From: Terebella lapidaria
Taxonomy: Eukaryota; Annelida; Polychaeta; Terebellida; Terebellidae
Assembly (NCBI GenBank): GCA_949152475.1
Contig: OX424556.1
Span: forward strand, 57,556,451 to 57,620,450
Reading direction: 5' to 3'
Length of the DNA stretch: 64,000 nt
Shown here: piece by piece, positions 32,610-45,619 of the stretch
Layout: each line of letters starts with the position of its first letter
How positions within the stretch are numbered: position 1 is the stretch's first letter
The notes under the pieces: generated by a model
What the model was told of the DNA's origin: nothing
Databases searched by the model: none
Seen by the model: only the letters and a program-made list of their open reading frames with translations
Program-made: the position numbers and the translations under genes

Positions 32610-34846
32610 TCTGACAAAGTTATATCGTTACTCAATTATCTTGAATAATAATTTACGTATTTTCTCACACTCAATTACAATATACACTTATTTATTATCG
32701 ATAGTCAACCACAATATATACGGATTTATTATCGATATTCTACCACAATATACAGTTATTTATGACTGAGCGTTTATTCCAGAGGATCACAGTGAAACAC
32801 TTGTTCTCTTTTCAAGTACAAAATATACTATAATTCAATACCATCAACAATAATTTATTAACAGATATACACGAATAAACTTAACTCAAAAAGAACAGCT
32901 GTGGTGTCTTTTTACGATATTTATTACACAGATAAATTGATGACAATTACAGTGGCAATGCAATATTTGAACGTTATGATATAATTGCGCAGTTGAAATC
33001 ACAAATGAATCTAGTACACGATTGATACGAGAGCAAATTCTTCTGTGTTTGGAACGTTATGACAAACAGCACAACTATTCACTTCAGTGTTTCGGAAAGT
33101 ATCAGTTCAGATAACTTCAATAATTTGTTCAATCAAATTTTTTTCCCAAAACTTGATTGAATCAATTGATGCAATTGATAAATTTATCAATTTGCAACAA
33201 TGTCACCGTTTGCATGAAAATTCAATATTGCAATAAATTTTGTTTCTGCCAATCAAATGCAAACAACAAATTTGTACTCAAATCAAGTGCAGATTCTGTG
33301 TATACAACAATGTCCAAAATTTGAATACACAAGACTGAATCTGTTTTCTTTTGTTATCACCACGTCAACTCCCCTGATGTGGTTAGGATCAGGATCAATG
33401 CTATATCTTTGTCTTTGACTTTGTTTTTGTCTTTGTCAGTGTTTTTTCAAGAACAGGTTGTGACAAGGGAGAGCCCGTGGAAGCCTATATTAGCACTTCT
33501 AGCTCTATTTGCCACAACCGAAAGCCAACAGGTTTTGACAGGCAGGAGCCCGTGGGAGCCTATAATAGCACTTCTAGCTCAATCTGTCAAGACCAAAAAA
33601 AAAAGCAAAAAAAGCTGCACCAGGCTGTCGTCAGACAAAGACTCCTGCAATTAAACAAAATCAATTGTTAGCATTTGGAATTCTTTTTATCTCAATATTT
33701 AACAAAACAAAACATTTACTTCATTTGATAGTAATTTGAGAATTGTAATTGGTACATAATACAGTCTAACTAACAAGATTGACTGATAAAAATCTATAAT
33801 GCTTATACAATCAGTTTTGTGGTAATAATGTGCATTTTTCCTACACGACAAGCCCAGGAGGTGCAGGAAGCAGACAGCAGGAACACCCAAGCTCAGAGAA
33901 GCAGGACAAATGACACGCAGTCTGAAACAGATACAAAAAGTTTATGGTATATACATTTCAAGAAATAGTCTACAATGTACAAACATTGTGTCAGAAATTC
34001 AACTGTGAAAATATTTAAATCGTTGTCACAAGTATTGCGCCAACGTCAATGGCGAGTATTGTTACACATACTCACCAAGCAGGCAGAACTTCAACGATCG
34101 GTGAGTCACACCTGAAAAATAAACAAATTAAATTTCAGCATGTAAAATACTCATTTACACATGTCTACTTTACTTCGGTGAGGTTTATCAAGAGATAGCC
34201 CTGACTTCATATGTACATAGTAAATGCATGTAAGATTTTCTATACTCCTATACAACTACGAGCTGGGTACGGCCGCCAATGCGTTCAAGCTGCTTATCAC
34301 GATTCTTAATCGGCTAACTACAGGTCCACTCGGTCAAGTCAAGAAAATTGATTGGGGATTTAAATTGTTACTGGTGTAAATGTGTGGTGAATCTCGTTAG
34401 TTTCTTTTATATCGAAGCGCAAAGTTCGACAAGCATCGAAAGACAACCATGAAATATATAATGTTACATCTTCGAAGTAACATCAAAACACATAAAACTG
34501 CAATTAGGATGCAATGAAAGCTATTGTGACATTTACAGAGGACACGATCGTCGATTATATCTCCTCATCACGCCCATATCACAGCTCATCAGATATATTC
34601 AGATTTCACTCTGAATCATACTCAATTCAACTTCGATGCATTACCACATCGGCTACATGTAAAATACAGTAACTGTTGTAAGATTTGTTTTTTTTTGGTT
34701 CCTCTAGTTCTGTTCAAACCCCCAGAAGACCTGATCTGTCAGGGTAATAACACAACACTATTTTTTTCAGGAATCAATCATCCTGGCGTGTTTGGCTACA
34801 TGTACGCGTTAAATCATGAGGGCACAGTCAATTTTGAAATATCAAT
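32610..34846. other. upstream (5') flank of the RepHel gene, no gene seen
   Basis: AT-rich DNA upstream of the RepHel start codon, presumably including its promoter and the element's 5' end, neither of which I can place. It contains a CTTTGT-rich stretch (about 33405-33440) and the 75-bp duplication listed separately. From 34040 to 34680 I see only unique-looking AT-rich sequence. Confidence 0.45.
33454..33600 (+). repeat. 75-bp imperfect tandem duplication
   Basis: AGCCCGTGG followed by an AGCCTATA(T/A)TAGCACTTCTAG block occurs at 33472 and 33547, 75 bp apart. Moderately GC-rich in an AT-rich setting. Confidence 0.75.
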
Positions 34847-34974
34847 ACGTTATGACAGAAAAGTCTCCCAACAACCACAAGGATATTACACGTTATGACA
34901 GAAAAGTCTCCCAACAACCACAAGGATATTACACGTTATGACAGAAAAGTCTCCCAACAACCACAAGGATATAA
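34847..34974 (+). repeat. 43-bp tandem repeat, 3 copies
   Basis: CGTTATGACAGAAAAGTCTC plus CCAACAACCACAAGGATAT, with copies starting at 34848, 34891 and 34934. The copies look identical. Confidence 0.9.
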
Positions 34975-35299
34975 GTCAATTACTCAGGATACTACAATTC
35001 AGTGGCTTGCTGTAATTATAACATCACTTAGGTTCTCAGAGTCTATCACGTACTCTCACACATATCCCTGTCAGCATAAATGTATTCAAACAAGGATTCA
35101 AGTATAAAAAAATTGTGCAACAGACACATGAGTGTTAGATACACCTTGATGATTGGTCATATCATTACATACATGTTGTGCACAACAGACTTTCGGATCC
35201 AAGCACCCCTCTCCTCACAAGTCAAACATGTAATTCACCTATTTCTGCTTGGAATACATAAAACATGCTAGAGGCCCAACCAGGTGATATCAACCCCTC

Positions 35300-36600
35300 T
35301 TGTATGAAATAATGTCCTTATATCATGGGTACTTCTCAAAACTTCATATGATTAATTGAATACAAGCAAGTTTGAAGCCTACAGGGATTAACAGATGTCA
35401 TATATTACTCCTTAGCAGTGTTCAATACAAATATATACTCTACCTGCAACTGCTCAGACCCTACATCCAATTCCCCATGAACAAAATGGCAAAGTCAGTA
35501 TTTGATCTCTCAGTCATTCTTTCGAACGTGATATAGGTCTTCCTTGAGTGTTCATTATTAGCATGGGCCCTGTCTGCAACATTTGAGATGCCACACCCAT
35601 TTTTCATATTCGGTAAATTTTTAAAATCTTATTTGGTCATAATATCTTGCAACATACATGTATGTAACCCCCATGAAATTGGGGCCATATCATTCTTCAA
35701 TACTAATATGACCTCTACCTGCCACCGTCCTGGCCCTACATCCAATTATACATGAACTGGACTCCAATTCAGTATTTGACCTCTCAAGGTCATCCAAGAT
35801 CAAATTAAAGTTCATCATTTTGAAGGTCATAGGACTTCCTAGGAGTTTTCAAAACTAACATATGCCCTATATGCAACGTTTGACGCTCCACACCCATTTA
35901 GCTTCTTTATCAAATTTGGTCATAATATCTTGAAACATACAGTTGTAGCGTATTTGTCCTAATAGAAGAGTGCGCCGTACTAGAAGAACACAACTCTTTG
36001 GCAGAAAAAAACTGCCGTGGTCTTGAATTTAAAACTGTTATTTCTTAGATCAAGGTCTTACATGGTCTAAATTACCACACAATAAACACTGTATAGGTGT
36101 TATATTAATGATTTTTCATAAATGCCTCTCAAAATTTACCTTTTTTTATAGGGGATATTGTTGGAAGTCTTGCATTATGCCTGTACTACTACTGTGTTAG
36201 GACCAATACGGTATGTAACTCCCACAAAAATCAATTGGCGCAATATTATATTTCTCATCAATGCACAATACAATCTAGTTCAAATTCAACATCATCAATT
36301 TTTATACCCATATATGACTTCCTATGAGTGTTCATTAGGAACATGAGTGTGGACTTATCCTACACACCCATATAAATTCTTTTACCATATTTGGTCACCA
36401 AATATTTGAAGAAAAAAAGATGTCTGAACCCCGTGAAAATCAATTGCCGCCATAAATTGCTTCTTTCCAGTGTTCATTACTAACATAGACACTACCTGTA
36501 ACATTTTACGCCATACATCTATTTAAATGAGCTCAACAGTCAGTATTTCACTGATCATCCAAGGTCACAAGGCTCGTGTTTTGGACTTAATACTAGCCTC
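35300..36600 (+). repeat. degenerate tandem repeat of about 280 bp (family D fragment)
   Basis: Blocks recur in order: CCCTACATCCAATT (about 35459, 35732), CAGTATTTGA(T/C)CTCTCA (about 35491, 35771), TTTGGTCATAATATCTTG (about 35632, 35915), plus a CTACCTGCAAC-like block. A more diverged copy lies at about 36360-36590. A related piece (CTATCTGCAACGTTTAATAC) is at about 38350-38430. AGGTCA-type motifs occur in this family too. I cannot define its ends. Confidence 0.55.
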
Positions 36601-38860
36601 AACAACCACGCGGCTAAATCAATCAATTGGTTACCATGGCAACCAAGATTTGCATGCAATTACTGACTATTCCTACTAGACAATATACCGGATGTCTGTT
36701 GATGACCCAATATGAACATAAAAGGCTCAATTTTTACTTAAGATAATCTGTCAATGATGTCACTCATCTCATTTGCATACTTATTAGGTGAGAGATTGTT
36801 TCAAGACTATCAGGAGCAATTTGCTGGAGATTTTCTCTTTAAATAGCTGTAACTTTTGAACAAATCTTGATATCAACATTCTGTCAAGACTATTCTATTC
36901 AGCTCAACGGGTGGCTTCAAATGAGCTGACATCATATTTTCGTGATTTATACTCTTTAATATTAGTCAATACAAAATCAGGTCAACGTCCAACAATCCTG
37001 GACAGGTGTCAAATGAACACGGCAATGTTGACCTTACCTTGATAACATGTCACATAACCTTAGTCAAAATTCTACAAAAATCGGGTCAACGTCCAACAGT
37101 CATGGACATGAATACAAAATGTTGACCCTACAATAATAGCTCTACATTATAACAACAATGACAATGACAATTCTGGCGATGGTGGAAGACTCGCATCAGG
37201 TTGTCCAGGTTCTCCAGGAGACTCCACCTAGGATGCTTTGCAGCGCTCCTAGGCTCATCAGCAGCTCTTGCTCTCTGTCGACAGGCCATAGGTCAGGGAA
37301 ATCCTCTCAGACACCCTCGCGGCTTGCCTCCCTCGTCACAGGCGGCCACACTCCCTAGGACACAAACAAAAAATCTCCTGTTAGCTGCTGCCATCTACTG
37401 TACCCCCACTTTTGGCATCAAAATGTAATGGGTGCAAAAACGTTGATGGTTCGTGATATAGTTAATTATGTCAAAAGCAGATGGTAACAACTCTTCATGA
37501 GGATAAACAAGAAAACATTCGTTAGCACGACATGCATTTCAAGTACACAAGCAATGTAAATTTTGGTAAACTTTGACAACAAGAAGACAAAGTAGATCAG
37601 ATCATAGTTACTGTTGATAACACAAAACTGTCGATAGACTTGATATTACTTTAAACTGTTACAATCGAAAATGTATAAATTTGAATCAGTCATAAACACA
37701 TGAGAATTACGATAAGACAAAAATCACACCTTGTCAGTCGAGACACGTCAGCTGGGAACTCCTCAATCATCATGCGAGGTAGGTCTTGGAATTGTCCAGT
37801 ATGAAAAGCATTCAACATTCTATAAATCACATAGAAAATATTTATATATACGCAGAAACAAATCTATCAAACTTATTTCACTATGTCTCAGTTAGCACTT
37901 CATAAAATTGCAACTTTAATCCAACATAATCATTCGAAATTGTCAGTTATACTATCTCTGAAGCCATAATACTGATACGAAAATATACTTGTTATAAATC
38001 TATTTATCGTCTGCTAGAATAAAACAGCCAACTCTTTACTCAAAGAATGTCTATCGGTAACATACAAAGCATTTAGACTTACTGCCTGACACACTAAAAT
38101 ACATGAAACCATATCAAACCTGTTTAAACTTTGTTGAATAAGAACACAAGTAGAATCCAACACGTGGTCATCGATCAACTCCTGATGCAGACATGTCAGT
38201 ATGCCAACCACGCACTTTCTCGTTCTCGTTGAAGGAAAAACAAGTGTGGAGAGTACATTGTGATTAAATATCGGGTCAAGTGTAATCGTCGAAATAACAA
38301 CATAGCACCATGTTATACCCATATACGTTATAGGAATGTTATATAATAACATTATATGCTCTATCTGCAACGTTTAATACTCCACAACCATTTAAACAAT
38401 TTTTGCCATATTTACCATGAAAACGTGTCTCACCCCCATGTTGAGCTTTAACACAGACAAATGCACACTCAAAATAACAAAAGAATTCAAGCAAAATTGT
38501 GACCTGTAGCGCAATTATGAGAAATCTCTAGGTATGTGGGCAGTTATGCTGACGTGGCGTAACATGACCAAAATCACAGTATCAATTTAAATTTCATTCG
38601 ATTAAAATTGACATTTAAAAATCTGAAAGGCCTTTGAAATTTTAATACTAGTATATCAAATGAAACACACAAACCAGCTGTTTCACAGTCACAGTTTATT
38701 TCAATTTCAAACAGAGTAATATTCCTTGGCATTTGGGGCCCAAGTATCATATCCTGCACCTTCCTCTATACTCAATAAGAATTTAAAATGTGACAGATGG
38801 ATTAAATGGCTAGGCGCAGTGTTTGATACTTGGGCCGCATTTGGAATTAAATTTTATACT
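36601..38860. other. intergenic/intronic DNA, no gene recognised
   Basis: Mostly AT-rich, unique-looking sequence. A GC-rich patch at about 37170-37360 stands out. Read on the - strand it gives a short frame containing WSLLENLDNLMRVFHHRQ. I do not recognise it and cannot show splice sites that make it an exon. Confidence 0.35.
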
Positions 38861-38887
38861 CGGATTTTGTAAACCTGTTCAAATACG

Positions 38888-39471
38888 TATTTACCCAAAT
38901 ATAACGATGTCACGAGTTTTTATCGATGGCATATATCTAAAAAACGTAAATAGCTGGCGATATGCCTTGATGTTAAATTCCGGCACAAATTTGATCAAAT
39001 TCAGCGAATTGATACGTTTATAATAATGAAAAGTAATGCCAATTATTGTGGTATATTAGAACTAGAAAATACATTCAGTATTTGTCTACGATGGCGTGTT
39101 TTCACGTAAACAATACCCATTGTTTTCGAGTAAAGAATATAGTACATTGTTAACTCATAGTAAATAATTGCTTGACATCGTTATATTTTACCCAAATATA
39201 ACGATGTCACGAGTTTTTATCGATGGCATATATCTAAAAAACGTAAATAGCTGGCGATATGCCTTGATGTTAAATTCCGGCACAAATTTGATCAAATTCA
39301 GCGAATTGATACGTTTATAATAATGAAAAGTAATGCCAATTATTGTGGTATATTAGAACTAGAAAATACATTCAGTATTTGTCTACGATGGCGTGTTTTC
39401 ACGTAAACAATACCCATTGTTTTCGAGTAAAGAATATAGTACATTGTTAACTCATAGTAAATAATTGCTTG
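38888..39471 (+). repeat. tandem duplication of about 297 bp
   Basis: A segment starting ACCCAAATATAACGATGTCA (38892, repeated at 39190) and ending TAAATAATTGCTTG (39174, repeated at 39471) is present twice head to tail with no visible base differences over most of its length. A recent duplication or an assembly repeat. Confidence 0.85.
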
Positions 39472-40061
39472 CACGCAAACATATACGCAGAAATAAGTGG
39501 TATTATTTACAGGAATACAAAAGGTAATCTTTGTGCGGAGACACGTGCTATTCTTTACGCAAAAACAATGATTCTTTACACAAAAACAAATCTTTATGCA
39601 TACATAAAGGGTCACAGGGAAAAGAAAGTATGGCAGATAGAAGCCACCGTAGTTATTCATAATATTGATGTCAAAAATACTCAAACTCAGGACAAGGCAA
39701 AACATATGTGAACAGGTCATAGTTAAACCAAGTAGATCTAGGCCTCGATAGGGGTTAGATCTACATGTAAAGTTTAGTGGGCAATCTCATTCCTAGCTGA
39801 TTTCCTATGGGCCTGTTAGTTAAGATCCGTAGAGACAATTGGTTGTGATAGGAAATTGTTACTATGACACATCATTTGTTCTTTTTATCTGTGATTATCA
39901 TTTTGTGTCACTGATAAACTCATCATTACACCTATCATTGATTATCATGGAGAAACATGATTGCCCACTAAATTAAACATGTGCTCCGAGGCCTATGTGA
40001 CAACAGCTGCATACATCAATGTGCCTTCAAACAAGTCTAGAAGATCTACCAATCATAAACT

Positions 40062-41497
40062 AAAAAATTAGGCCAAGGGCCAAAGATAGGTTACCGGACA
40101 ATGTTTAATATTTTAGGTGTTAGCCAGGTCACTGGTTGAATTCAAGGTCAAGAGAATATTCAGCATATATAACATTAAGCATATATCATGTCCACAGTTG
40201 ATTGCTAAGCTGTAAGTTCAATAATCAGAGAGATATTAGCAATTTTATGCTGTAGCCTTGAAAATGAAGGGGCAAAGGTCAAATTCAAGGTCATCAAAAT
40301 ATTCAGTGTATATCATTTTCTATATCATGTATATCATGTCCACAATTGATTCCCAAGCCATACAGTCAATAGAGGAGCAACATATGAACCAGTTTGCCCT
40401 TGGACCTTGGAAATGAGGTCAGAGGTCAAATTCAAGGTCACGAGAATATTCAGCATATATCATTTCCTATATGTCCACAATTGATTCCTAAGCTGTAAAA
40501 TCGATAATAAGTGAGATATTAGCCATTTTGTCCTGTGACCTTGAAAATGAGGTCAAAGGTCAAATTCAAGGTCATGACAATAGTCTGCATATATCATTTC
40601 CTATATGTTCATAATTGATTGCTAAGCTGTAAAGTCGATAACAAGCGAGATATTAGCCATTTTGTCCTGTGACCTTGAAAATGAGGTCGAAGGTCAAATC
40701 AAGGTCATCAGAATATTCAGCATATATCATTTCCTATATGTCCACAATTGATTCCTAAGCTGTAGAGTCGATAATAAGCGAGATATAAGCCATTTTGTGC
40801 TCTGACCTTGAAACTGAGGTCAGAGGTCAAATTCAAGGTCACGAGAATATTCAGAATATATCATTTCCTATGTGTCCACAATTGATTCCTAAGCTGTAGA
40901 GTCGATAATAAGCGAGATATAAGCCATTTTGTGCTCTGACCTTGAAAGTGAGGTCAGAGGTCAAATTCAAAGTCACGAGAATATTCAGCATATATCATTT
41001 CCTATAGGTCCACAATTGATTCCTAGTCTCTAATCTCAAAATCAAGTGAGATATTAGGCATAATGTGTCCCATTATAAAGCATAGGAGAATTTAACATGG
41101 GAAAGTCCCATTTGAGCCGAGTTTGGGCCAAAATGGCCCACTTCGAGCGATTCAAGCGCAACGAAATTTATAGACATCATAGGAGTACATATGAGGAGTG
41201 TTATTTATCAAAAAGAAAAAAAGTTACTGAACAGATATTGAGAAAATGGCCGCCAAAGTCCAAAATCAGGCATTTTTCGTCGAAAACGGCCGCCATTTTG
41301 AAAAAAATGCGAAAATCAAAAAACTAAAAAATACCTCCTTCTTGAATTATTTTTAAGTATTTTTGTGCAAAATTTCAGAAAAATTCGCCTGTAAACAAAA
41401 AAGATAAAAATGTGGAAGACGACGACGACGGACGACGGACGACGGACGCAACGCCATGCCAATAGGTTATCGGACCATAGGTCCGGTAACCTAAAAA
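40062..41497 (-). mobile_element. family B element, copy 2 (inverted)
   Basis: The same element as at 6111-8225, read on the other strand. The 5' hairpin is at 41465-41491, the GTC/GTCC microsatellite at about 41420-41452, and the core holds degenerate units with GAGGTCAAAGGTCAAATTCA. The inverse subterminal repeat GGTTACCGGAC is at 40089-40099, with a degraded 3' hairpin and A-run (T's on the element strand) at 40062-40083. Shorter than copy 1 (about 1.4 versus 2.1 kb) because it has fewer core units and lacks the foreign segment. Confidence 0.75.
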
Positions 41498-42466
41498 CTA
41501 AAATGCCCAAGTTAATGTTGTACATGCAAGCCGCAATGGTTTCCCCACGGCCAGTTGGTGTGTGCATCACAGTGAGATAGGCCTAGTCATGTACCGTCCG
41601 GTATTGCTGGCATGGTGACCAGTATTCTGACACGCAGTGATAGAGGGGAAGGGGGTGGCTTGAACGCACTGGCAGCCGCGCGCTCGCTCACGGCAAAGAT
41701 TGATCACGCGTTCACGGCCAATTTGACAAAATTTCCGCACACAAATTTGACAGGAAAATCCGCATAATCTGCTGAAAATATACTATAAATATAGTCCTGA
41801 TTTAGATGGATACCATCCTGCTGATAATATGAGCAAATAACAGCTACAAACACATAGTAATTATCCCAATATTATGAAGATTTTCCAGAGATAAAAATCT
41901 TCCATTCGTACCGAAAGAACGCTGAAGGAGATCTAGCAATGACACGGGCGGCATCATGTTTCGGGATGTATGCTTGTCGAATGTCCGAAGCTATTCTTGA
42001 CATTCTGTAGCCAGAGGCCTTACTGTTGTGCCGAAAGAGCTGTATTCTATTTGTCATAATATTTTTTCACTGAATACATATATGTTTCAAAGTGAGGCGT
42101 AACTACAGTCCGTGAACAGCACCTTTGAACACACACCAAGCATATTTGACGAAACATTATACCCCCCGTGAATGAGTCGTTTAAAAAAACTGCAGTCTTG
42201 TTGCATAATAAAACCGAGCATCGTGAAAACTCCGACATGGTCTGCTTTTTCTTGTGATAAATGTGACCATGTCGGTCTTTTTCACGTGAAATATCCGAGC
42301 GACTATGTCGCTTTTTTTCATGGTTGGTACATTCGGAATATGAAAATATTAAGCTGATTAGCCCCATCAGTGGCTCTCTCCAACCTAGAAATCAGTGGGG
42401 GCGGTTGGGAGAGCAACACGTCATCCTTTGTTACAAATCTGGGACTGCACCTGCATCACGCTTTTT
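41498..42466. other. unique-looking DNA between family B and array 2
   Basis: No gene recognised. There is a GC-rich stretch at about 41600-41730. Short open frames on both strands around 42047-42367 overlap each other and match nothing I know. Confidence 0.4.
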
Positions 42467-42969
42467 TGGCTCTTTTTTTTTTTAGAACATCCAGTACCAT
42501 CATTATACATAAAAGTGGTTTTATCCAAGAACTTTTTTGCAGTGTGTTTTGATATATTATGAATATACACTGTTGAATTATCATGTGGTACGAATATGGC
42601 GTGCAAAACGGTCATCCCCACTGTCCTGTAATACCAGTATGGCATGCCGAAATGACTATTACCATCTGCTTGAAGTCATTAGATAGTTCTCCAAAGATGC
42701 AAGACCATGATAGGGAAGTTTCCACGTTGTAGTAAGGAGTATTTATAACAGTGCTATATTTTAGGGTGTTCTGATATTGCCATGATCAAAATTTTGTGCT
42801 GTTAGTAGTACATATTGTTTTGATACATTAACTAGATGTTTTGAATGAGTCAGTCTCAAATGCCGGTCTTGCTCAGGAAATGTGATAAATGTGTAAATTA
42901 TGTGTGAATGTTTTACATGTAAACAGATGTGTAAATTTTTTCGTCAAGTGTTGGCCTATGGCCGATTTT
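42467..42969 (+). mobile_element. family A L-type module, right part only (candidate other half of L3)
   Basis: It begins at TTTTTTGGCTCTTTTTTTTT with AGAACATCCAGTACC, exactly the stretch that follows the tRNA-like segment in complete L modules. It runs through the L tail to the common 3' hairpin end. It is somewhat diverged from the other L tails. Its missing left part corresponds to what is present at 19841-21575. Confidence 0.65.
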
Positions 42970-42970
42970 T

Positions 42971-45619
42971 ACTTGACGAAATTAAATTTCGTCAAGTATG
43001 TTGGTCAGTTGCGTTTGTCTGTCTGTCTGTCTGTCTGTTTGTTACTTGACGAAATGTAAATTTCGTCAAGTATGTTGGTCAGTTGCGTTTGTCTGTCTGT
43101 TTGTTACTTGACGAAATTAAATTTCGTCAAGTATGTTGGTCAGTTGCGTTTGTCTGTCTGTTTGTTTGTTTGTTTGTTTGTTTATTTGTTAGCGCTCTAC
43201 AGGTCACAATTTTGATCGTAAAGTCCCGAAAATTTGTCAGAAGATGTGCAATTAGTACTCGACCAAGTGATTAACTTTTGGGAGGTCAAGGTCAAAAACT
43301 GAGGTCAAGGTCAAGGAAAAGGTCAAAATCGAAAAATCGCAATAACTCAGTTTCTAATCGATGTTATTTTTTCTAGGTATTTTTATATTTTTCTATGGTC
43401 AATTCCGCATCATATGATGCATGCCCGATGGTCGTATGACCAAAACTCCCGATTTCCGGTCCAGGTCGAAAATTTGGGGGTCACGAATTTAGGTTTTTCC
43501 TGCCTCACAATATTCAAAACCATATAATAGAGCAAGTTCCAGATAGATGTTCCTGATTTTTACTCAGAAGTTGTGCCTTATCACACAAAACACGATTGTG
43601 AAGTTATAGGACTCAAGGTCAAGAATTAGCGTTAAGGTCATAGTAAAGGTCAAAATCGAAAATTCGCAATAACTTCGCTTCTGATCAAAATTAATTTTTC
43701 TAAACATTTTTGTATTTTTATTTGGTCAATTCGACATCAGCTGACGTATGTCCGATGGTTGTACGACCAAAACTCCCGATTATCGCCCAAGGTCGAACAT
43801 TTGGGGGTTTTGAGATCATTTGAATTTTGTACAATATTCAAACCGTTATTGTGGAGTCAAAATCCAATATAAGTTGCTGATTTTTAATCAGTAGGTGTGT
43901 CTTATCACACTGAACATATGTGTAAAGGTGTAGGACTCAAGATCAAGAATTACAGTTAAAGTCATAGTAAAGGTCAAAATCGAAAAATCGCAATAACTCC
44001 GTTTCTATTCAATGTTAATTTTTGTGAGTATTTTTATATTTTTTTATGGTCAATTCCACGTCCTGTGGTGCATGCCCGATGGTCGTACGACCAAAATTCT
44101 CGATTTTCGGTCCGGGTCAAAAATTCGACGGTCTTGATTTTATGGTTTCATGACTCGCAACTTCAACCCCATATTGCGAGGCCAGGTTCTGATATGTGTT
44201 ATTGATTTTTACTCAAGAGTTGTGCCTTATAAAATTGAACAAATCTGTGGAGTTTCTTAACTCAAGGCCGAAAATTAAGGTCAAGGTCATGTAAAAGGTC
44301 AAAATCGAAAAATCGCAATAACTCCACTTTCGATCAACATTAATTTTTGTCAGTATTTTTGTATTTTTGTATGGTCAATTCGGCGTCAAATGGTGTATGT
44401 GCGATGGTCGTACGACCAAAACTCCCGATTATCGCCCGATGCCGAAAATCTGGGGGTCATGTGCAAGTTGCATAGTTGTAGCCCTAGAGTAGTGGCCGCA
44501 AAATTACCTAACATAAGTTGCCAATTTATAGGAAATATGAAATGTTTTATGCAGATTTGAATACACAAATATGAAATGTGGACTTTCCTTGCTCTAATTC
44601 TCCAATTGAGTTGACTGTGAAAGTTGGTTATCAATATTAGTTTGGGTTATAAAGTTACAGTTATTTTGGGATCGATTTCTTCGTGCAGTCATGCCGACAT
44701 GCATGCGGTCATACATGTACAGTAAAAGTTGTTCACAATGGGGAAGGGAATACGGCAACAAGTTGTATGATGGCTCGGTGGCCGAGTGGTTACAGTGCTC
44801 GCTCTCTAACACGTAGGCTGTTGACTCTGTGGGTTAGAATCTACCTGCTGGTAAATATTTTTTTTGCTCTTTGTTTTTTTTTAGAATATCCAGTACCATT
44901 ATAATCTATTATAGCGGTTATCCAAGAACTTTTTGCAATGTGTTATGATATATTAATAATATACACTGTTGAATGATCATTTGGTAGGAATATGGGCATT
45001 ATGTCGTGCGAAAATTGTCGTCGCCTCTGTCATATAATACCAGTATGGCATACAAAAACGGCCATCACGATCTGCTTGAATTCATTAGATGGTTCTCCAA
45101 AGATGCAGCATCATGATATGAAAGTTACCAAGTTGTAGTAACAAACATTAATAGCAATACTGTATTTTATGATTTTTTTTATATTGACATCATCAAAATT
45201 TTGTGCTGTTAGTAGTATATACTATGTTGATACACACATCGATTGGATGTTTTAAATGAGTCAGTCTCAAATGGCTGGGTCTTGCTCAGGAGACGTCATA
45301 AAATTTCAATATGTATGTCTGCTCAGGAGTTGTGCATTATTAATTCTAACAAATTTTTGAAAATTCAGAATTCAGGGACCAAGTATTAAGTATTAAGTAT
45401 TAAGGCCAAGGTCACTGTGTAAATGAAGCAACTCTTGTCTAATTTCTAAAATTGTGAATTCTACTGCTGGGTGATGCTCAGGAGGTGTCTTAAATGTGTC
45501 AATTTCTAATGCTAGTTGTTCAGTAAATATTTTCAATGTGTAAATTATGAGTAAATGTTTTAAATGTAAATAAACAAATGTGTAGATATTTCGTCAAGTG
45601 TTGGCCTATGGCCGATTTT
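42971..45619 (+). mobile_element. family A module L4
   Basis: Three left-end palindromes (42971-42997, 43044-43071, 43106-43132), four units of about 326 bp, a tRNA-like segment at 44769-44852, and the common 3' end. From 13049 to about 15560 it matches L2 at a constant offset of 30034, with identical translations of the small frames, so copying is recent. Confidence 0.8.
44769..44852 (+). other. tRNA-like segment in L4
   Basis: Same sequence as the L2 segment: intact A box TGGCCGAGTGG, altered B box (TTAGAATC). Confidence 0.5.

Noticed and set aside
31663..32769. A 368-residue open frame on the + strand opposite the RepHel N-terminus
   Set aside because: It is the antisense reading of the 69-bp coding repeats (hence its repetitive FSKRSF-type peptide). 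The period is a multiple of three, so an open frame on the other strand is expected.
41680..41710. GC-rich GCGCGCTCGCTC stretch resembling a viral terminal repeat
   Set aside because: It is a very short similarity without any hairpin arrangement or viral gene nearby. Coincidence.
42047..42367. A 106-residue - strand frame with HSRSDISREKDRHGH-type sequence
   Set aside because: It overlaps other frames on the opposite strand, has a biased composition from short repeated phrases (TCGTGAAAA, CATGTCG), and resembles no family.
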